In this document: piece after piece, positions 46,401 through 57,645 of the stretch | How the letters are laid out: each line of letters starts with the position of its first letter | Position numbering within the stretch: position 1 is the stretch's first letter | Origin: Sphagnum compactum | Lineage: Eukaryota; Bryophyta; Sphagnopsida; Sphagnales | Length of the DNA: 64,000 nucleotides | Direction of reading: 5' to 3' | NCBI GenBank assembly: GCA_965153455.1 | Contig: OZ234500.1 | Span: 12,728,557 to 12,792,556, forward strand | Position numbers and translations under genes: made by a program | The notes under the pieces: model-generated | Told to the model about the DNA's origin: nothing | Seen by the model: only the letters and a program-made list of their open reading frames with translations | Database searches by the model: none

Positions 46401-47661
46401 TGGACAAGAACACAGTGGGGACAATGTCGGCTTGGAGTGTTGCCGAAAGGCCCTCGTGGGCAAGGATCCTGGTACATTTCTATTCCCCTCACAGCCGTGT
46501 TGTCTTTTGTAGTAGCATAGAGTTGTGAGCCAAGGCTCTTTCAACATGAAATAATAAATGTTAAGAGCCCGTAGAAACCCCAGATCCATATGCACAAAAT
46601 CATCAGCTTAGCTAGCACGCTGCAGCATGTGCATCACCTATACCACTTTCATGTAGTAGGAATTACAAGCTAGAACCAACAAAGTTTAGAAGAAACCACA
46701 ATTTCAGTCCATGTAGTGATGGATTAGCATATACTCCAGCATCCCATGAGTAGCATATTCTGGTATTTGGCAAAGTTTAGCCCTAACACTTAGATGCTGG
46801 ATAAGTATTTGCTCATGCCACAAATTTCCCCATATTGGGAGATCTCTTGATTAGATACCCCCATTGTCTAAACAGAAAATTTTAGGGCGGTAGTCTTGAA
46901 TCCCGACCTAAAGCTGATCTAAAATATGATGGTGCTCACCTTTTCTAGAACCAGGCTTGCAATGGTTGCTAGTTGGTTTTGGGTCACCTGGAAGTGCAAC
47001 AGAACCTTTGTATCAGAGCGCAAGCTTGGTAATCCATTGGTTGGATCTCCACCCACCCTAAATAAAATCTGTATAGTCTTGAGTCTGCGTCAACCACGTG
47101 ATTGGAAATCAGGATGGTGTATGCATCATCATCTACTATGATGGGGCTGGTTTCGATGGGGCCTCCTGGGCCTTGCCAAAGTTGCACCCACCCTGGTTTT
47201 TAAGTGATAAATGTTCCACGCCCTTGGAGCCCAGGTTCGCCCCCAAGAACAAAAAACAGTCAAATAGCTTAATTAGTCATTTTTGTGGTTGGTAATTTAG
47301 GTTGAAATCAGATCACAATTGGAACTTGAGCCAACCAAGAAATTCATTTAACCTTTTACATTACTTTTTGTAAGACAATTTCTGACTTTGGAAAACTCAG
47401 AACTAAAATTCAAAGTACTCACAACCTTTAGATCTCATCATCTGAATGCACTTTGTATTTGTGCACCAACAAAATTTATTTGGTTTGTTTTCAAGTTTTT
47501 GAATTCTAAACCCCAAAGTTGAGATGTCTTCAAGTGAAGGATTATCAATGGCCATTTTAGTGCAGAGACAAAAGTTGGCAACCAATCTTTGTGAGTGTGT
47601 ATAGATGTTTCTCCCAACTTCCTTTTGTGAATTAATTACTCAAATTTTCTGACCTAGTTAT
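43441..47661. other. Intergenic DNA with short unassigned frames, no gene recognised
   Basis: Less AT-rich than the flanks. Minus-strand frames at 43905-44282, 46280-46492 (it has CPHC and CHYC pairs, reminiscent of a zinc ribbon) and 46984-47187 are the longest, but none could be linked to a family or to each other by phase. Confidence 0.4.
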
Positions 47662-47995
47662 TGTTAGAAATCGACTGCAGATCAAAATAGAGAATAGAGA
47701 TCGATAAAATGCAGATTTACAATGAACTATCCATTCTACCTTAGGATCACACAAGTTGTTACAAACTTGTACGATTCACCCTAAGCTTCGGTATACCCTT
47801 GAATAGGAGATGAAAACATTCCGCATGTAGATGTTACCTTCCCCAATAATGCATGCACAAGTGCATGCATAAATATCTAACCCTAATTCAACTATATCAT
47901 AGTTTTCAAAAATGTTAAGTGCATGAAGCACGAACATCTAGATTAGTACAATAATAACTTGGTAAAAATAATTGATAGGATGTTGACATCCAACA
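47662..47995 (-). repeat. 3' LTR of old copia element
   Basis: Starts TGTTAGAAATCGACTGCAG on the plus strand and ends CATCCAACA. The first 110 bases resemble 57523-57640 (shared TTTACAATGA and AGGATCACACAAGTTG-type words). Confidence 0.7.
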
Positions 47996-48010
47996 CCCCC
48001 AAATCTAATA

Positions 48011-48480
48011 TCAAGTTACGCACTTGACCACGCCCATCAAGCATTTGTATTCATGCCTGTGAATAGAAAGTTCCTTGCTCAATATATCTAGAACCATATT
48101 TTGTATGTTACAATATACCATCTTGATAAAACCATCTTCAGTTTTGTCTTGCACCAAATGATGATGAATCTCACTATGTTTTGTGCAAGTATGAAAGGTT
48201 GGGATCTTTGGTTTAAAATATACAACTTTAATTTTCATCAAATATAACAATGGGTTTCATCTATGATTGACTAATAATGTCAAAAGTCAAATTGCTTGCC
48301 TCATTACTTAGGGAATTGTCATGTTGTCAACTTTTGTTGACAACATAATAACACATGGTTGTTTCTTACTACTCCAACTAATAGCTCCATTGCCCAATAA
48401 AAAAACATAACTTGATAGTGCACTGATGATCATCAATATTACAAGCCCAATCTACATCACAATAAACATTTGTGTGTTTT
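48011..48480 (-). pseudogene. Copia RNase H / pol C-terminus relic
   Basis: Reading the minus strand from about 48470 gives YCDVDWACNIDD, then FFIGNGAI and SWSSKKQPCV across frame changes. A frame from 48250 (TKHSEIHHHLVQDKTEDGFI, KMVYCNIQNMVLDILSKELS) is the typical copia C-terminus. It lies just upstream of the polypurine tract and 3' LTR, as expected. Several frame changes and stops are present. Confidence 0.8.
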
Positions 48481-48539
48481 CATAATTAATATCATAACTC
48501 CCAATATTGGGATGATGATTTTGGTAGGCATTCATTTTG

Positions 48540-49004
48540 AAATGCACTTGGCTTGTATTGTTTCCATCAATTCCATGGCTATGGTTTACATTCCTATCAA
48601 AATGTGCCTAGAGCCTCAACTATGGCTTACGCCCCTTTTGAAACACATTTGACCTTAGCTATGGTTTATATTCCTATCAAAATGTGCTTAGTTTCGGCTA
48701 TGACTTGTGTTTCTTTTGGAATGCACGTGGCCTTGGTTATGGCTTACATTCCCCTCGAAACACATCTGGCCCTAGCTATGGCTTATGCCCCTTTTAAATG
48801 CACCTAGCCTTAATTATGGCTTATGTTCCTATTGGAATGCACTTGGCCATGGATATGGCTTATGCCCCTTTTGAAACATGCTTTGACTATGGATTATATC
48901 CCCTCAAAACGCACCTTGTAATGGATATGGTTTATGTCCCTTTTATAACACATTTAGCCCTAGCAATGGTTTACATTTTCATCAAAATGCACCTAGCCCA
49001 TAAT
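48540..49004. repeat. 39-bp minisatellite, about twelve units
   Basis: Unit starts (ATGG(C/T)TTA) are at 48581, 48622, 48661, 48700, 48739, 48778, 48816, 48855, 48889, 48927 and 48966, so the spacing is 39 with a few 34-41. The unit reads like ATGGCTTATGCCCCTTTTG + AAACACATTTGGCCTTAGCT. Because 39 is a multiple of three, plus-strand frames of 60-84 codons stay open; I treat those as by-products. It lies within the old copia element next to its RNase H remnant. Confidence 0.9.
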
Positions 49005-50597
49005 AACATCTTCAATGTTTCTTTTAAAACATAAACCAAAACCCATTATGTTTTTTCAATAACGAAATTTTTGTTTAATTACAATCAAGGATGATATTTC
49101 AAGAGCTTGGGTGAATGCATGATCAAAAGTCTCAATATCAGCAGATATTGAAACTCTCGAGCATGCTAATATTTGTTGATATTGGGTTTATAATTGCTAA
49201 TATATCAAAAATTACACGATTGAGCACAATACCAAGAAATTTCAATAAAATCCATGTGAAAATCATAAAACAATATGTTCGTGCAACATCCATGGGCTTC
49301 AAAGTGTAAAAATGGCACAAAAAAATACATATTATTTTTATATAAATGATATGTCTTTTCTACTTGTGATATTTTGATGTTAAATACATATGATTTACAT
49401 TTTAACAAAATCCATGCAATTATCGTGATATAATTTTGAATAAAACTACACAATTTTTGTGTATGAAACATGAACATTCACGTATGTCATTCAAAAACAA
49501 TGTCTCATCCATTTGAATATTTAAGATATTGAATAAATACAAATATCATTCATATTAACCATAGCATGGAATTCTTGCGATTTTGTACAAACCTATGAAA
49601 ATCAGATTTTGCATGAATCTATAAAGCCTAGTAAGTTTGTGATGTAGGATGAAAGCGTGATTAAGTGGACCAAAGTACTATCCCAAATGATAATTTTTCA
49701 ATTTTTTTTAACAAAATACTCCATAGCAAGATGATATAAAAATCTAATGATATTTGAATAATAACATTACAATCTACATGAAATCAACCTTTAATTCTAG
49801 AAATGTCTTAAATTTTAATATTATCACATTATACTTTGATTGTACTTTGGCCATAGCACCAAATGTCTTGGCAAACAAATTAATGCAAAATATCGTGTTA
49901 GTACCACCAAATTTTGATTTTTGAAAAAATGAAAAATTTCCACCATTGTAGAGGTCCATATGTATCCAAACACATAAAAGTTGGGGTTTAGCAACATCAT
50001 AATAATTTGAGATAATTCTTTTTAAATCAAATTTTTTTAAAAATCCATTAAAAATATATTAAAATTTGATATTTTGAATTACATGTTTGAAGATGAAATG
50101 TTCCTACAACTATCCTTGAGGGAAGTATGTTGTTGGATTTTTGAAAATTTTAAATCCGTTATTTGAAATCAATATTTCAATTCAAAAGCATAAGGGTTTA
50201 ATTTCTTCAAAAAATTCACGTGTCTTGACACTTATACCAAATTAGTTCAAAAATTTGACATGCCTTAGGTGATGATCTTAAAAGACCATATTAAAAACAT
50301 TAGCTTTGGATCCATTGTAATTAGGTGTATAAGTACAATGAACAATTTAATAACTTGAAAAACTTTTGAATAAACTTGGTTTAGAGCTGCAAATTAAGTA
50401 CTCATTTAAGTGAATCAATGTTAATTTCATTGAAAATCCATGTCAATATGGTAATAAGTAAGGTTAAACTTTAATACATGTTTTTAACATCCTAATCATT
50501 TAATTTGAAAGTATAATCACATTGGTACTATAATGCCCTTTTAGCAAATATGTCCAGATTTTGTACATTCAATCATGTTTTCATCCAGTATTTCAAC
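49005..50597. other. Unassigned AT-rich part of the nested complex
   Basis: Probably decayed pol of the old copia or gypsy element, but no motif could be identified. ATATTG and AAAATCCATG words recur (49230, 49400). Confidence 0.35.
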
Positions 50598-50949
50598 CTA
50601 TTCTGATAGTACAATAGTACCAATGGAAAACAACTTTGGTGCTACTGTGAATATAACATCCTTCTCATCATCTATAATTCCATGTTGGAAATTGTAACAC
50701 ACTAACACTTCAAGTCGTTTAACGTCATTCCCTAGGTGTTTGGTCATAGTAATCATTAATACTATACCACTAGCTTGGATAGTTACCAAGTTGTTTCCCC
50801 AATCATGTGAAACTTTAACATCTTGCAACCATGGTCTACCCAACAACATCTTGTAGCTAGCATCAACTACATTGTTATGTCGTACGGTAGGTCACTACAT
50901 ATGGTATCCCGTGCATTAAAATCCTCATGTTACAAATTAAACCTATGGG
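50598..50949 (-). pseudogene. Ty3/gypsy aspartic protease relic, C-terminal half
   Basis: On the minus strand, 50849-50598 reads MLLGRPWLQDVKVSHDWGNN and later LEVLVCYNFQHGI and LFSIGTIVLSE, the retropepsin C-terminal half (LLGRPWL flap-end motif) of plant gypsy elements. Just upstream (50949-50880) a frame-changed stretch reads KPIGLI and MHGIPYVVTYRT. This half is separated from the other half (54105-54386) by a 3.15 kb element with CACTA termini. Confidence 0.8.
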
Positions 50950-50952
50950 TTT
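50950..50952. repeat. Target-site duplication TTT (left) of nested CACTA element
   Basis: Matches TTT at 54105-54107. Three bases is the CACTA superfamily standard. Confidence 0.7.
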
Positions 50953-52369
50953 CACTAGTAAAAAAATCTTCAAATATATGACTAAGTTTATAACTAGTAT
51001 TCTAATCATAAAAGACAAAAATGACTAATAGCTCTAAAGTCATTACAAACGAATTGTTTAAAACAATAGTCATTTAAGACATGATGTGGCATAATGATGT
51101 GATAGATATCATCCATTAGTCATAAAGGACATATGAGTGAAAACATAATCAAAGAAGCCAAGGGTGCCAATGTAAAAGTCCTTTTCTAAGGACTGCACAT
51201 GACATGTGTATTTTTGTGTTGGTTTATAATTTTAAAATTTGTATTTCAGGTACCTCATTTGACATTGCATTTTAGATATAAATACATTTTGATTACAAAT
51301 TGATTTTATATCATGTATATCATGCATTCATGCCTTTTATCACATAAATATGAACAATTTTTGTTAAAGGCACATTTTCAAAATCCATAATTTTCACAGT
51401 CAAAAGCACTTTTGAACCAAATGTGTTCAAATGGGTTATAAAAAATAATTTTCATTATTTCAAATCCTTTTGCCCTTCTAATCATCAACGTTAAAATCCT
51501 TTCCAATTTTTAAGAGGAATGGTGCACATTTGGTAGGAAAAAAATATGTTTGAAAAAAATAAGAATTGTCCATTCTCGAAGTTTGAATGTTTTGAACATG
51601 TAAAGGGGTGCAATCACAATAACACATACCATAACAAGTGTAACGTTTGCTTGGTTTTTTCATGTTTTGAAATTGTAATTTAATTTGATGTTGAAATTGT
51701 AAAATTTGTTTATATAGTTGTATTTTAATAATATATCATGGAAACATGTGAATTAATTTGAAATTAATCCAATGAATAAAAAATTAATAAAAACATTCAT
51801 TAAGCATTGTCATGTTTGTTTTTAAGCAATAAAAGGACTTGTAAATGGATTTCAATTTTTTTGAAAATGACATTTTTTGCCAAATTTTTAACATGAACCT
51901 TAATAAAATAGTATGAAATTTTTTAAAAAAAAATTTAAAGATTCTTTCAAAGAATTTTTCAAAAATATTTGAAGAATATTTTAAAAATATTTCCCCAAAA
52001 ACAATCACAAAAGCAATCAAGAAGCAAGCGGATGTGGTCATGTTATCCTATTTACACCCAAAAACATTTTTTATTTGTGTTAAGTTTTGAGCATGTAAAC
52101 TTTGCAATTAATGGAAAATATTCTCAAAAGAATTATTACAATTTAAATTATTATGCCTCACTTGTGATCTTTCAAACATTTAAAAATGTAGCTTTCAGGA
52201 ACATCCACTCGCTTTTACCCATATATGAAGCCATTAATGATAGTTTAGTCATTATTTAATGTTTCTTTATCATTACAAATTGGACCCAAAAATGTGGGCA
52301 ACATTTTTTTTTAATTTATAAAATTTATTATTATAGATTTATTATAAGATATATTTTTATTTCATTATT

Positions 52370-52575
52370 TTCATCTTATTAGTTGTTGACATGTGTCACC
52401 ATCTAAAAACTAGGTTTAAAACCTGATTTGAATGGCTAAGTAGACCACATAATCTACTTACTTAGGTTTATTTTCATCCTATTAATTGTTGACATGTGTC
52501 ACCATCTAAACTAGGTTTAAAACCTAATTTGAATGGCTAAATAGACCACATAATCTACTTACTTAGGTTCATTTA
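52370..52575. repeat. 103-bp tandem duplication
   Basis: Two copies sharing GTTGACATGTGTCACCATCT, AACTAGGTTTAAAACCT and GACCACATAATCTACTTACT, offset 103 bp, with a handful of differences. Confidence 0.9.
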
Positions 52576-52655
52576 GGTAACCACCCAACCTAAGTAATCG
52601 AAGTAGGTATGGAACAATTGGTCAATATTCCAATGTTGACCATAATGAATGTCAT

Positions 52656-52722
52656 TTGTGAAGTTTGAACCTTGGACCCCATGGATGGAGTTCAATTCTT
52701 TTACCACCAAGCCACCCAACTT
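52656..52722 (-). other. tRNA-like sequence (degenerate A and B boxes), minus strand
   Basis: On the minus strand TGGCTTGGTGG (52714-52704) matches the A-box consensus, and AGGTTCAAACTTC (52672-52660) resembles a B box with two mismatches, at tRNA spacing. Likely a SINE head or tRNA relic inside the CACTA element. Confidence 0.35.
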
Positions 52723-52739
52723 GTTGTGTAAATAATCTA

Positions 52740-53660
52740 GTGTTTATTTTATTTAAACCATACTTCATTTAAACATTACACAAAATCTCAAATTTGATAA
52801 TTCATATCTTATTGATAATTTGTCCAAATGAAAGAAATTGAAAATTTATTCATACATTTCTTTCAATAATGTACAACATTACATAATTTACATTTAACAA
52901 ATTTAAATTCATTTCAAAAGAAAATATTTGAATTTTGTTATTGAATAACATTTCAATGACCATTCTTTGAAAAAAAAAATTCAAACACATGATTTATAAA
53001 TAAAAAAACCTTTGTGGCTAATACATGAATAAATAAGATATATATTTCAAGCTTAAACCTTCATTTAATTTAGGAATTTATATTATACAATTTTTTTCCT
53101 ATATATAATAATAATAACTTTTAATTTAAACGTATGAATTCATATAATTTATCCACATATAATATTTATAAATGGATCATAAATCAATTATATATATATA
53201 TATATATTTCATATTAAATATGATGTATAAACTTAATCTAAATATTTTAATTTAATTTGAATAATAATATTAATAAATATTTCAATATTATCTAATTTTC
53301 TAAAATTATAATTTTTATTCATTTTTACACATATAATCTAATATAATTGTGTGATTTATTTTTTACACATGTAAAATAAATTCATTCATTTGTATACATA
53401 TAATATATAAAATTTTATTTGAATTTATCATAAAAGTTTAATGTAAAAATATATTATATATTTTCCACATCTTACACTTCTATTTTTTAAAAAATTATAA
53501 TATACTTGAATTTAGCTATAATATGTCATATTTTACCGTTAAAATTTATTTCAATGTATAATATTTAATTTATTCACATTGAATATTTTAAATGGATCAT
53601 ATATCAAGTATATATAAGGAAAATGTAATAAAGGTTCTTACATTACCTATATGTATAATA
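52740..53660. other. Extremely AT-rich interior of the nested CACTA element
   Basis: Almost pure A/T words, with a TA run at 53190-53206. No genes. Confidence 0.6.
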
Positions 53661-54104
53661 TCAATTATTTACATGTTGTAGTTCATTATGTCCATTTATA
53701 TTCATATTAAATTATTGATAATCATTTTTGAAGCATTGTAACATAATTGTATGACCACATTGTTTATGTAAGACACATCAATTTGTTCACATCATTTGCA
53801 TAGTTATTCTTTAATCATATTTTAAATGATTTTATCCTAGTCACATTTTTAATAATATCTTGGACATCCACGTCACTTTGTCATCAATCATGGATGCCAT
53901 ATGGATGAAAATTTGCAATGAAAAAATGTCATCCTTCCTATCACCACGTCATTATCTACTAATCAAATGCAACATTAACATATGACCATAATTTTTTCCA
54001 CATAGGATTTGAAATAATATCCTATGACCACAATCAATTATGTAATCGTTTAGGACATCTAGTCATTGATTTCTTGGTTACAAAAGATAAAATTCATTTT
54101 AGTG

Positions 54105-54386
54105 TTTAGTATTGGTTTGATCAATCATCCTCAAGTTGTAAGGTGCAAGTTTAGGTTTTGGCAACCCTAATTTACTATAAAGTTGTTTTGTAGTGATGTT
54201 AATTATGAATCCACTATCTAACAAAACGTCCTTGATGGTGTTTTTACACACTTGTACCTTTATCACCACCATGTGATTGTTTAGTGCTACTACATCAAAA
54301 CCTATTTCCATTGCTACTCCATTAACTCTAGTACATGTATTTTCCAGAATTGGTTTTAGAACCATTATGTTTTTAACCAGTTTCAT
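54105..54386 (-). pseudogene. Ty3/gypsy aspartic protease relic, N-terminal half
   Basis: The minus-strand frame from 54386 reads MKLVKNIMVLKP...VVIKVQVCKNTIKDVLLDSG and then NITTKQLYSKLGLPKPKLAP. VLLDSG is the retropepsin active-site motif (normally followed by GSG/AS-type residues, here FII). The frame is cut at the CACTA insertion at 54104. Confidence 0.8.
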
Positions 54387-54467
54387 TTTCTACCATAGGT
54401 ACGATTTTAAATCAAGAGTTATTTTCAACAATTGCCCCAAGTTTAAAATATGTTTGGTTTCCAACAT

Positions 54468-56208
54468 TTACCTATTAATGTCTTGAAATATTTCTTCAAT
54501 TGTCCTTATTGGTGCATTTCCTACTGTATTTAGGCTTTGATGCAATAGGTACTGAACAAATATGTACCTCCATATTAGGTAATCAAACCCAAGTGTGTTA
54601 TAGTTTGTTGGAGATATCAATTGATCCCTTTCAAGGGTAACTACATGTAGTTGTTGGATCTTCCTCAATTCAATCTACAACATTTTTGTTTCTCAACAAC
54701 CCCTTCTCCTTAAACATATGTTCCTCAGTCTTCTAACTTCTAGTCACCACTACAACCATGAACATCGACTAAAGTGGTTGGTGTTTTTCTTTTTAATGCC
54801 ATCAAAAATATTGTTGGTTTAACATTCTTGATTCTAATTAACATCTTCAACAAATCAAATACACTCCACCATCTTATGCCCCACTAAACCACACAAATGG
54901 CAAGGAAATCGCATAAATTTAGCATTTTTATTATTTTGAACAATTACCTTCAAAACAATTGCAACTCCTTCCTCCTTACTCCAACAAGTCCCCACTATGT
55001 GGTTCATATGCTTGTAGTTTGTACAAAACAAATTTGCTTTAACATCATTTATTGCTGATTTGGGGCATTGTGGCAGACACTAGTTTTGGAATAATCAATT
55101 GACTATAGCCTTTTGGCTTAATCATGCCCTCTTCACACATCATTACAACATCTTTGTCTTGTTATAAGGTAGCTCTATGCATGACATGTTGTAGCGATCT
55201 TTAGGTAAGGTTAAAGTTTGAACCTGAACACTAGATAGTCAAAACACTATTAGTTGTTGTTGTTTATAAACTATTGGCTAGTTTCATCAGTCACTCATAA
55301 TAAACCTCCACTCTCTCTATGCGGATCTTGTTTGAATGTTTTCAATTGCATGTATAGTTTAGTGTTATTGACAGATTTGAACCATTTGTAAAATGTTTAT
55401 TCCAATTTTGTAAAAGTGCAATTGTAATGTTTTGCAAAGAAACTTTCTCACTCCATTTTGAGATTGTGTCACATAAAGTGAATGTGACTAGGTTAAAAAT
55501 GTTTTCATCTTCCAATTCACCATTCATGCCCATATTGCTACTTTGAACACCCATACATGAACATTAGGATTTGCATCCTTGACCTATGGTGGGTAAGGAA
55601 GTTGTTTGCTAGCATGTTGCCTCTTAGCTTCTACCTGTGTAACACTTCTTGTCACTAGTATTATCCATGCAAGCATTGGAAGATTATTCCCACTATCTCA
55701 CAGTTTACTATGTGAATACATGTGTAATTGATTGACCACTACTGGTTATACCCGTCTTGCTTTAAGTATGGTTGTTATAGTGGGAACATCCCCATTCAAA
55801 CTAGTACATACATTGTACTTAGATATGTTGTAAGTATCTATGTGGTACATTGGACAATTTGATGCAACCCTCCAAACTCCTTGCCTAGATTTAATGTCTT
55901 TGCCACCACTTGGATTAAGATTGAATGCTTGTCTAGGTCCATCCTCAACAACCATCACCATCGATGTTTGTTTGAATACCAATTCTGTTGACATTGGAAC
56001 TCCCCATATTATTACCCCAAAACGTTCGGCAACACATTACAATCCAGTTCCTAACCTCTTTATTTTGTTGGTTTGAATATTTCATGCAATGTAGATAAAA
56101 GATATGGCATAAACTAATTGGGTTGTTTGTGCATGAATAGGTTGTGAAAGTATTAGTCTCAAATTCACCGATTCTTATGGGAAAATAATTGGTATGCCAT
56201 CCACCCAT
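54468..56208 (-). pseudogene. Gypsy gag and linker relics
   Basis: Minus-strand pieces upstream of the protease. 55554-55342 (LEDENIFNLVTFTLCDTISK) resembles the retrotransposon gag core (F...FxxTL.D.A..W). 55994-55746 (GKDIKSRQGVWRVASNCPMY) and 56208-55945 (MGGWHTNYF) may be 5' gag parts, and 54668-54468 a linker. Short frames with breaks between them. Assignment of 55342-55554 is fair; the rest is by position. Confidence 0.45.
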
Positions 56209-57106
56209 GTTGCAATAAGGGTTAGGTAAACAACCTCTTCAAGTCAAAAAATTTGTTGAATGCCACCTCAGTTTTAGATCTTGGCACAACAAAAGTACTT
56301 TGATGCATGCTTCCAAGATCGCTTGCAACTTTTCTACTATAATTGTCCACCTACATTGCTTTTGAACCCTATGCATTTTGATCACTTCTTTATTCATATT
56401 GCTTCTACAGGCTTTTGGTTACCATTGTAGACATATTGCATGTAATGTATTCTTAAACCGATTTGCCCAACTAGTTGTAAATTGAACTCCTTGTAGAAAT
56501 AACCAATTAGAATTCAAATCCTAACCTTGGTTCATAAACTGACTCAACAATTATTTTAAATGACGATCAAATTTGGTTCCTACATTCTACACAAAATAGT
56601 TGGAATATGAACTTGCATAAAACACTTATGAATCTTGAACAACAAATAATAAAATTACTACAAAAATTCCCCAAATCCAATTCTTAAGGATGGTCACCAA
56701 ATAGTAAGTATTAACTGTAATTTTATATAATTAATATCAAAATGATGTTTCTAACTATAGGGTTTAAAATATGTTAACAATTCCATTACTGATAGTCTTG
56801 ATAGGTCCTTTACTTGCAAGTACTAACAAGTTTTAGTTATTAAATTTTTTAGTTCCTATTTTTTTTTTCACCATGACATTTACATGTTCTGCCATACAAC
56901 GTGAATGTTCCTGAAACACACAAACATGGAAAAAAAAATGATACACAATCAAAACAAGAAGGAAAAGAAATGTTGCCCCATTTCCCTCCAAAACCCCAAT
57001 TAAAAAGAAAAAACAAGAATTCAAAATTCTACTCAATGTTCAAATCTGAATCAATAACTAGAAATTGCCTACATGTCAAATCCGGATCTATCTATCTATC
57101 TATCAT
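56209..57106. other. Unassigned part of the nested complex
   Basis: No motif recognised. A TCTA microsatellite (about four units) lies at 57088-57103, at the point where the copia gag relic breaks off. Confidence 0.4.
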
Positions 57107-57400
57107 TTAATACCAAGCTTCTATTGCACTCTTTACATGTGCTACATGATGCAACAAAAAATCAACAAGGTTTAAGAGTATTGTCCTAATGAGCCAATTT
57201 GTTTTTTCTTCAATAAGATGTGCAATGTTGACAAGTACCTTGAGCTCCTTCAAAAATAATTTCTCCAAACTCAATCTATGGTGGCAACAATTGATTTCCC
57301 ACAAATGTTTATGATGTAAGACAAATTTGATTTTCATCTTCCAAGTATGAAAACGACTTCCATTAAATTTCTCAATGTTTTGAACATTAGAAATAAATTC
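57107..57400 (-). pseudogene. Copia gag N-terminal relic
   Basis: From the ATG at about 57402 the minus strand reads MEFISNVQNIEKFNGSRFHT then WKMKIKFVLHHKHLWEI, the copia gag start (F.G.NF..WK..M...L....LW), and ends HHVAHVKSAIEAWY. About 95 codons are kept, then the frame meets unrelated sequence. It lies 120 bp downstream of the copia primer site and LTR, so it is the gag of the outer element. Confidence 0.75.
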
Positions 57401-57505
57401 CATGATTATGAATAGAACAATACCAAAAAACAAGCATTCAAAATTTCAAAACTTTTGAACAAATAACTATTGCATGCAACACAAATTCTCCTTTTCTATA
57501 AAAAA

Positions 57506-57522
57506 CCCAAGTTTTGATACCA
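57506..57522 (-). promoter_or_regulatory. Primer binding site of the old copia element
   Basis: Minus strand TGGTATCAAAACTTGGG directly after the LTR end TTTCTAACA. Similar to the initiator-Met tRNA site (TGGTATCAGAGC) with substitutions. Confidence 0.65.
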
Positions 57523-57645
57523 TGTTAGAAATTGACTGTCAATCAATGAGAGAATACAGATAAGTAAAACACATATTTACAATGAGCTCACCACCCAACC
57601 TTAAGATCACACAAGTTGATCATGTTGTTGACAACTTTGTACATA
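57523..57645 (-). repeat. 5' LTR remnant of old copia element
   Basis: Plus strand TGTTAGAAATTGACTGTC..., similar to 47662-47780. Similarity stops at about 57645. Confidence 0.6.

Larger units (their letters stand above)
50953..54104. mobile_element. Non-autonomous CACTA-type element (3152 bp) inserted in a gypsy protease gene
   Basis: Begins CACTAGTAAAAAAATC (50953) and ends CATTTTAGTG (54104), with TTT on both sides. The words TGACTA and AATGACTA recur near both ends in opposite orientation. Removing it with one TTT joins the protease frame on the minus strand without a gap (...QTNTK to PIGLI...), which strongly supports these boundaries. The interior is very AT-rich with no ORF above 100 codons, so it must depend on a transposase supplied elsewhere. 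It contains a 103-bp tandem duplication and a tRNA-like segment. Confidence 0.85.
47662..57645 (-). mobile_element. Old copia element in minus orientation, host of nested insertions
   Basis: A 334-bp LTR-like unit at 47662-47995 (TG...CA on the minus strand) is bordered by a polypurine tract (GGGGG at 47996-48000, minus). A related LTR piece starts at 57523, and directly next to it on the minus strand lies the primer site TGGTATCAAAAC (57522 downward). Copia RNase H pieces follow the 3' LTR and a copia gag piece follows the primer site. The roughly 9 kb between them is mostly later insertions (gypsy relic, CACTA element, minisatellite). LTR divergence is high and the upper LTR is truncated at about 57645, so the element is old. 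Confidence 0.65.

Noticed and set aside
46280-46492. Minus-strand frame with CPHC and CHYC, a possible zinc-ribbon protein
   Set aside because: Only 70 codons, no upstream exon or known family; two CxxC pairs can occur by chance.
48470-49034. Repetitive plus-strand ORFs (60-84 codons)
   Set aside because: By-product of the 39-bp minisatellite; no start context or flanking coding sequence.
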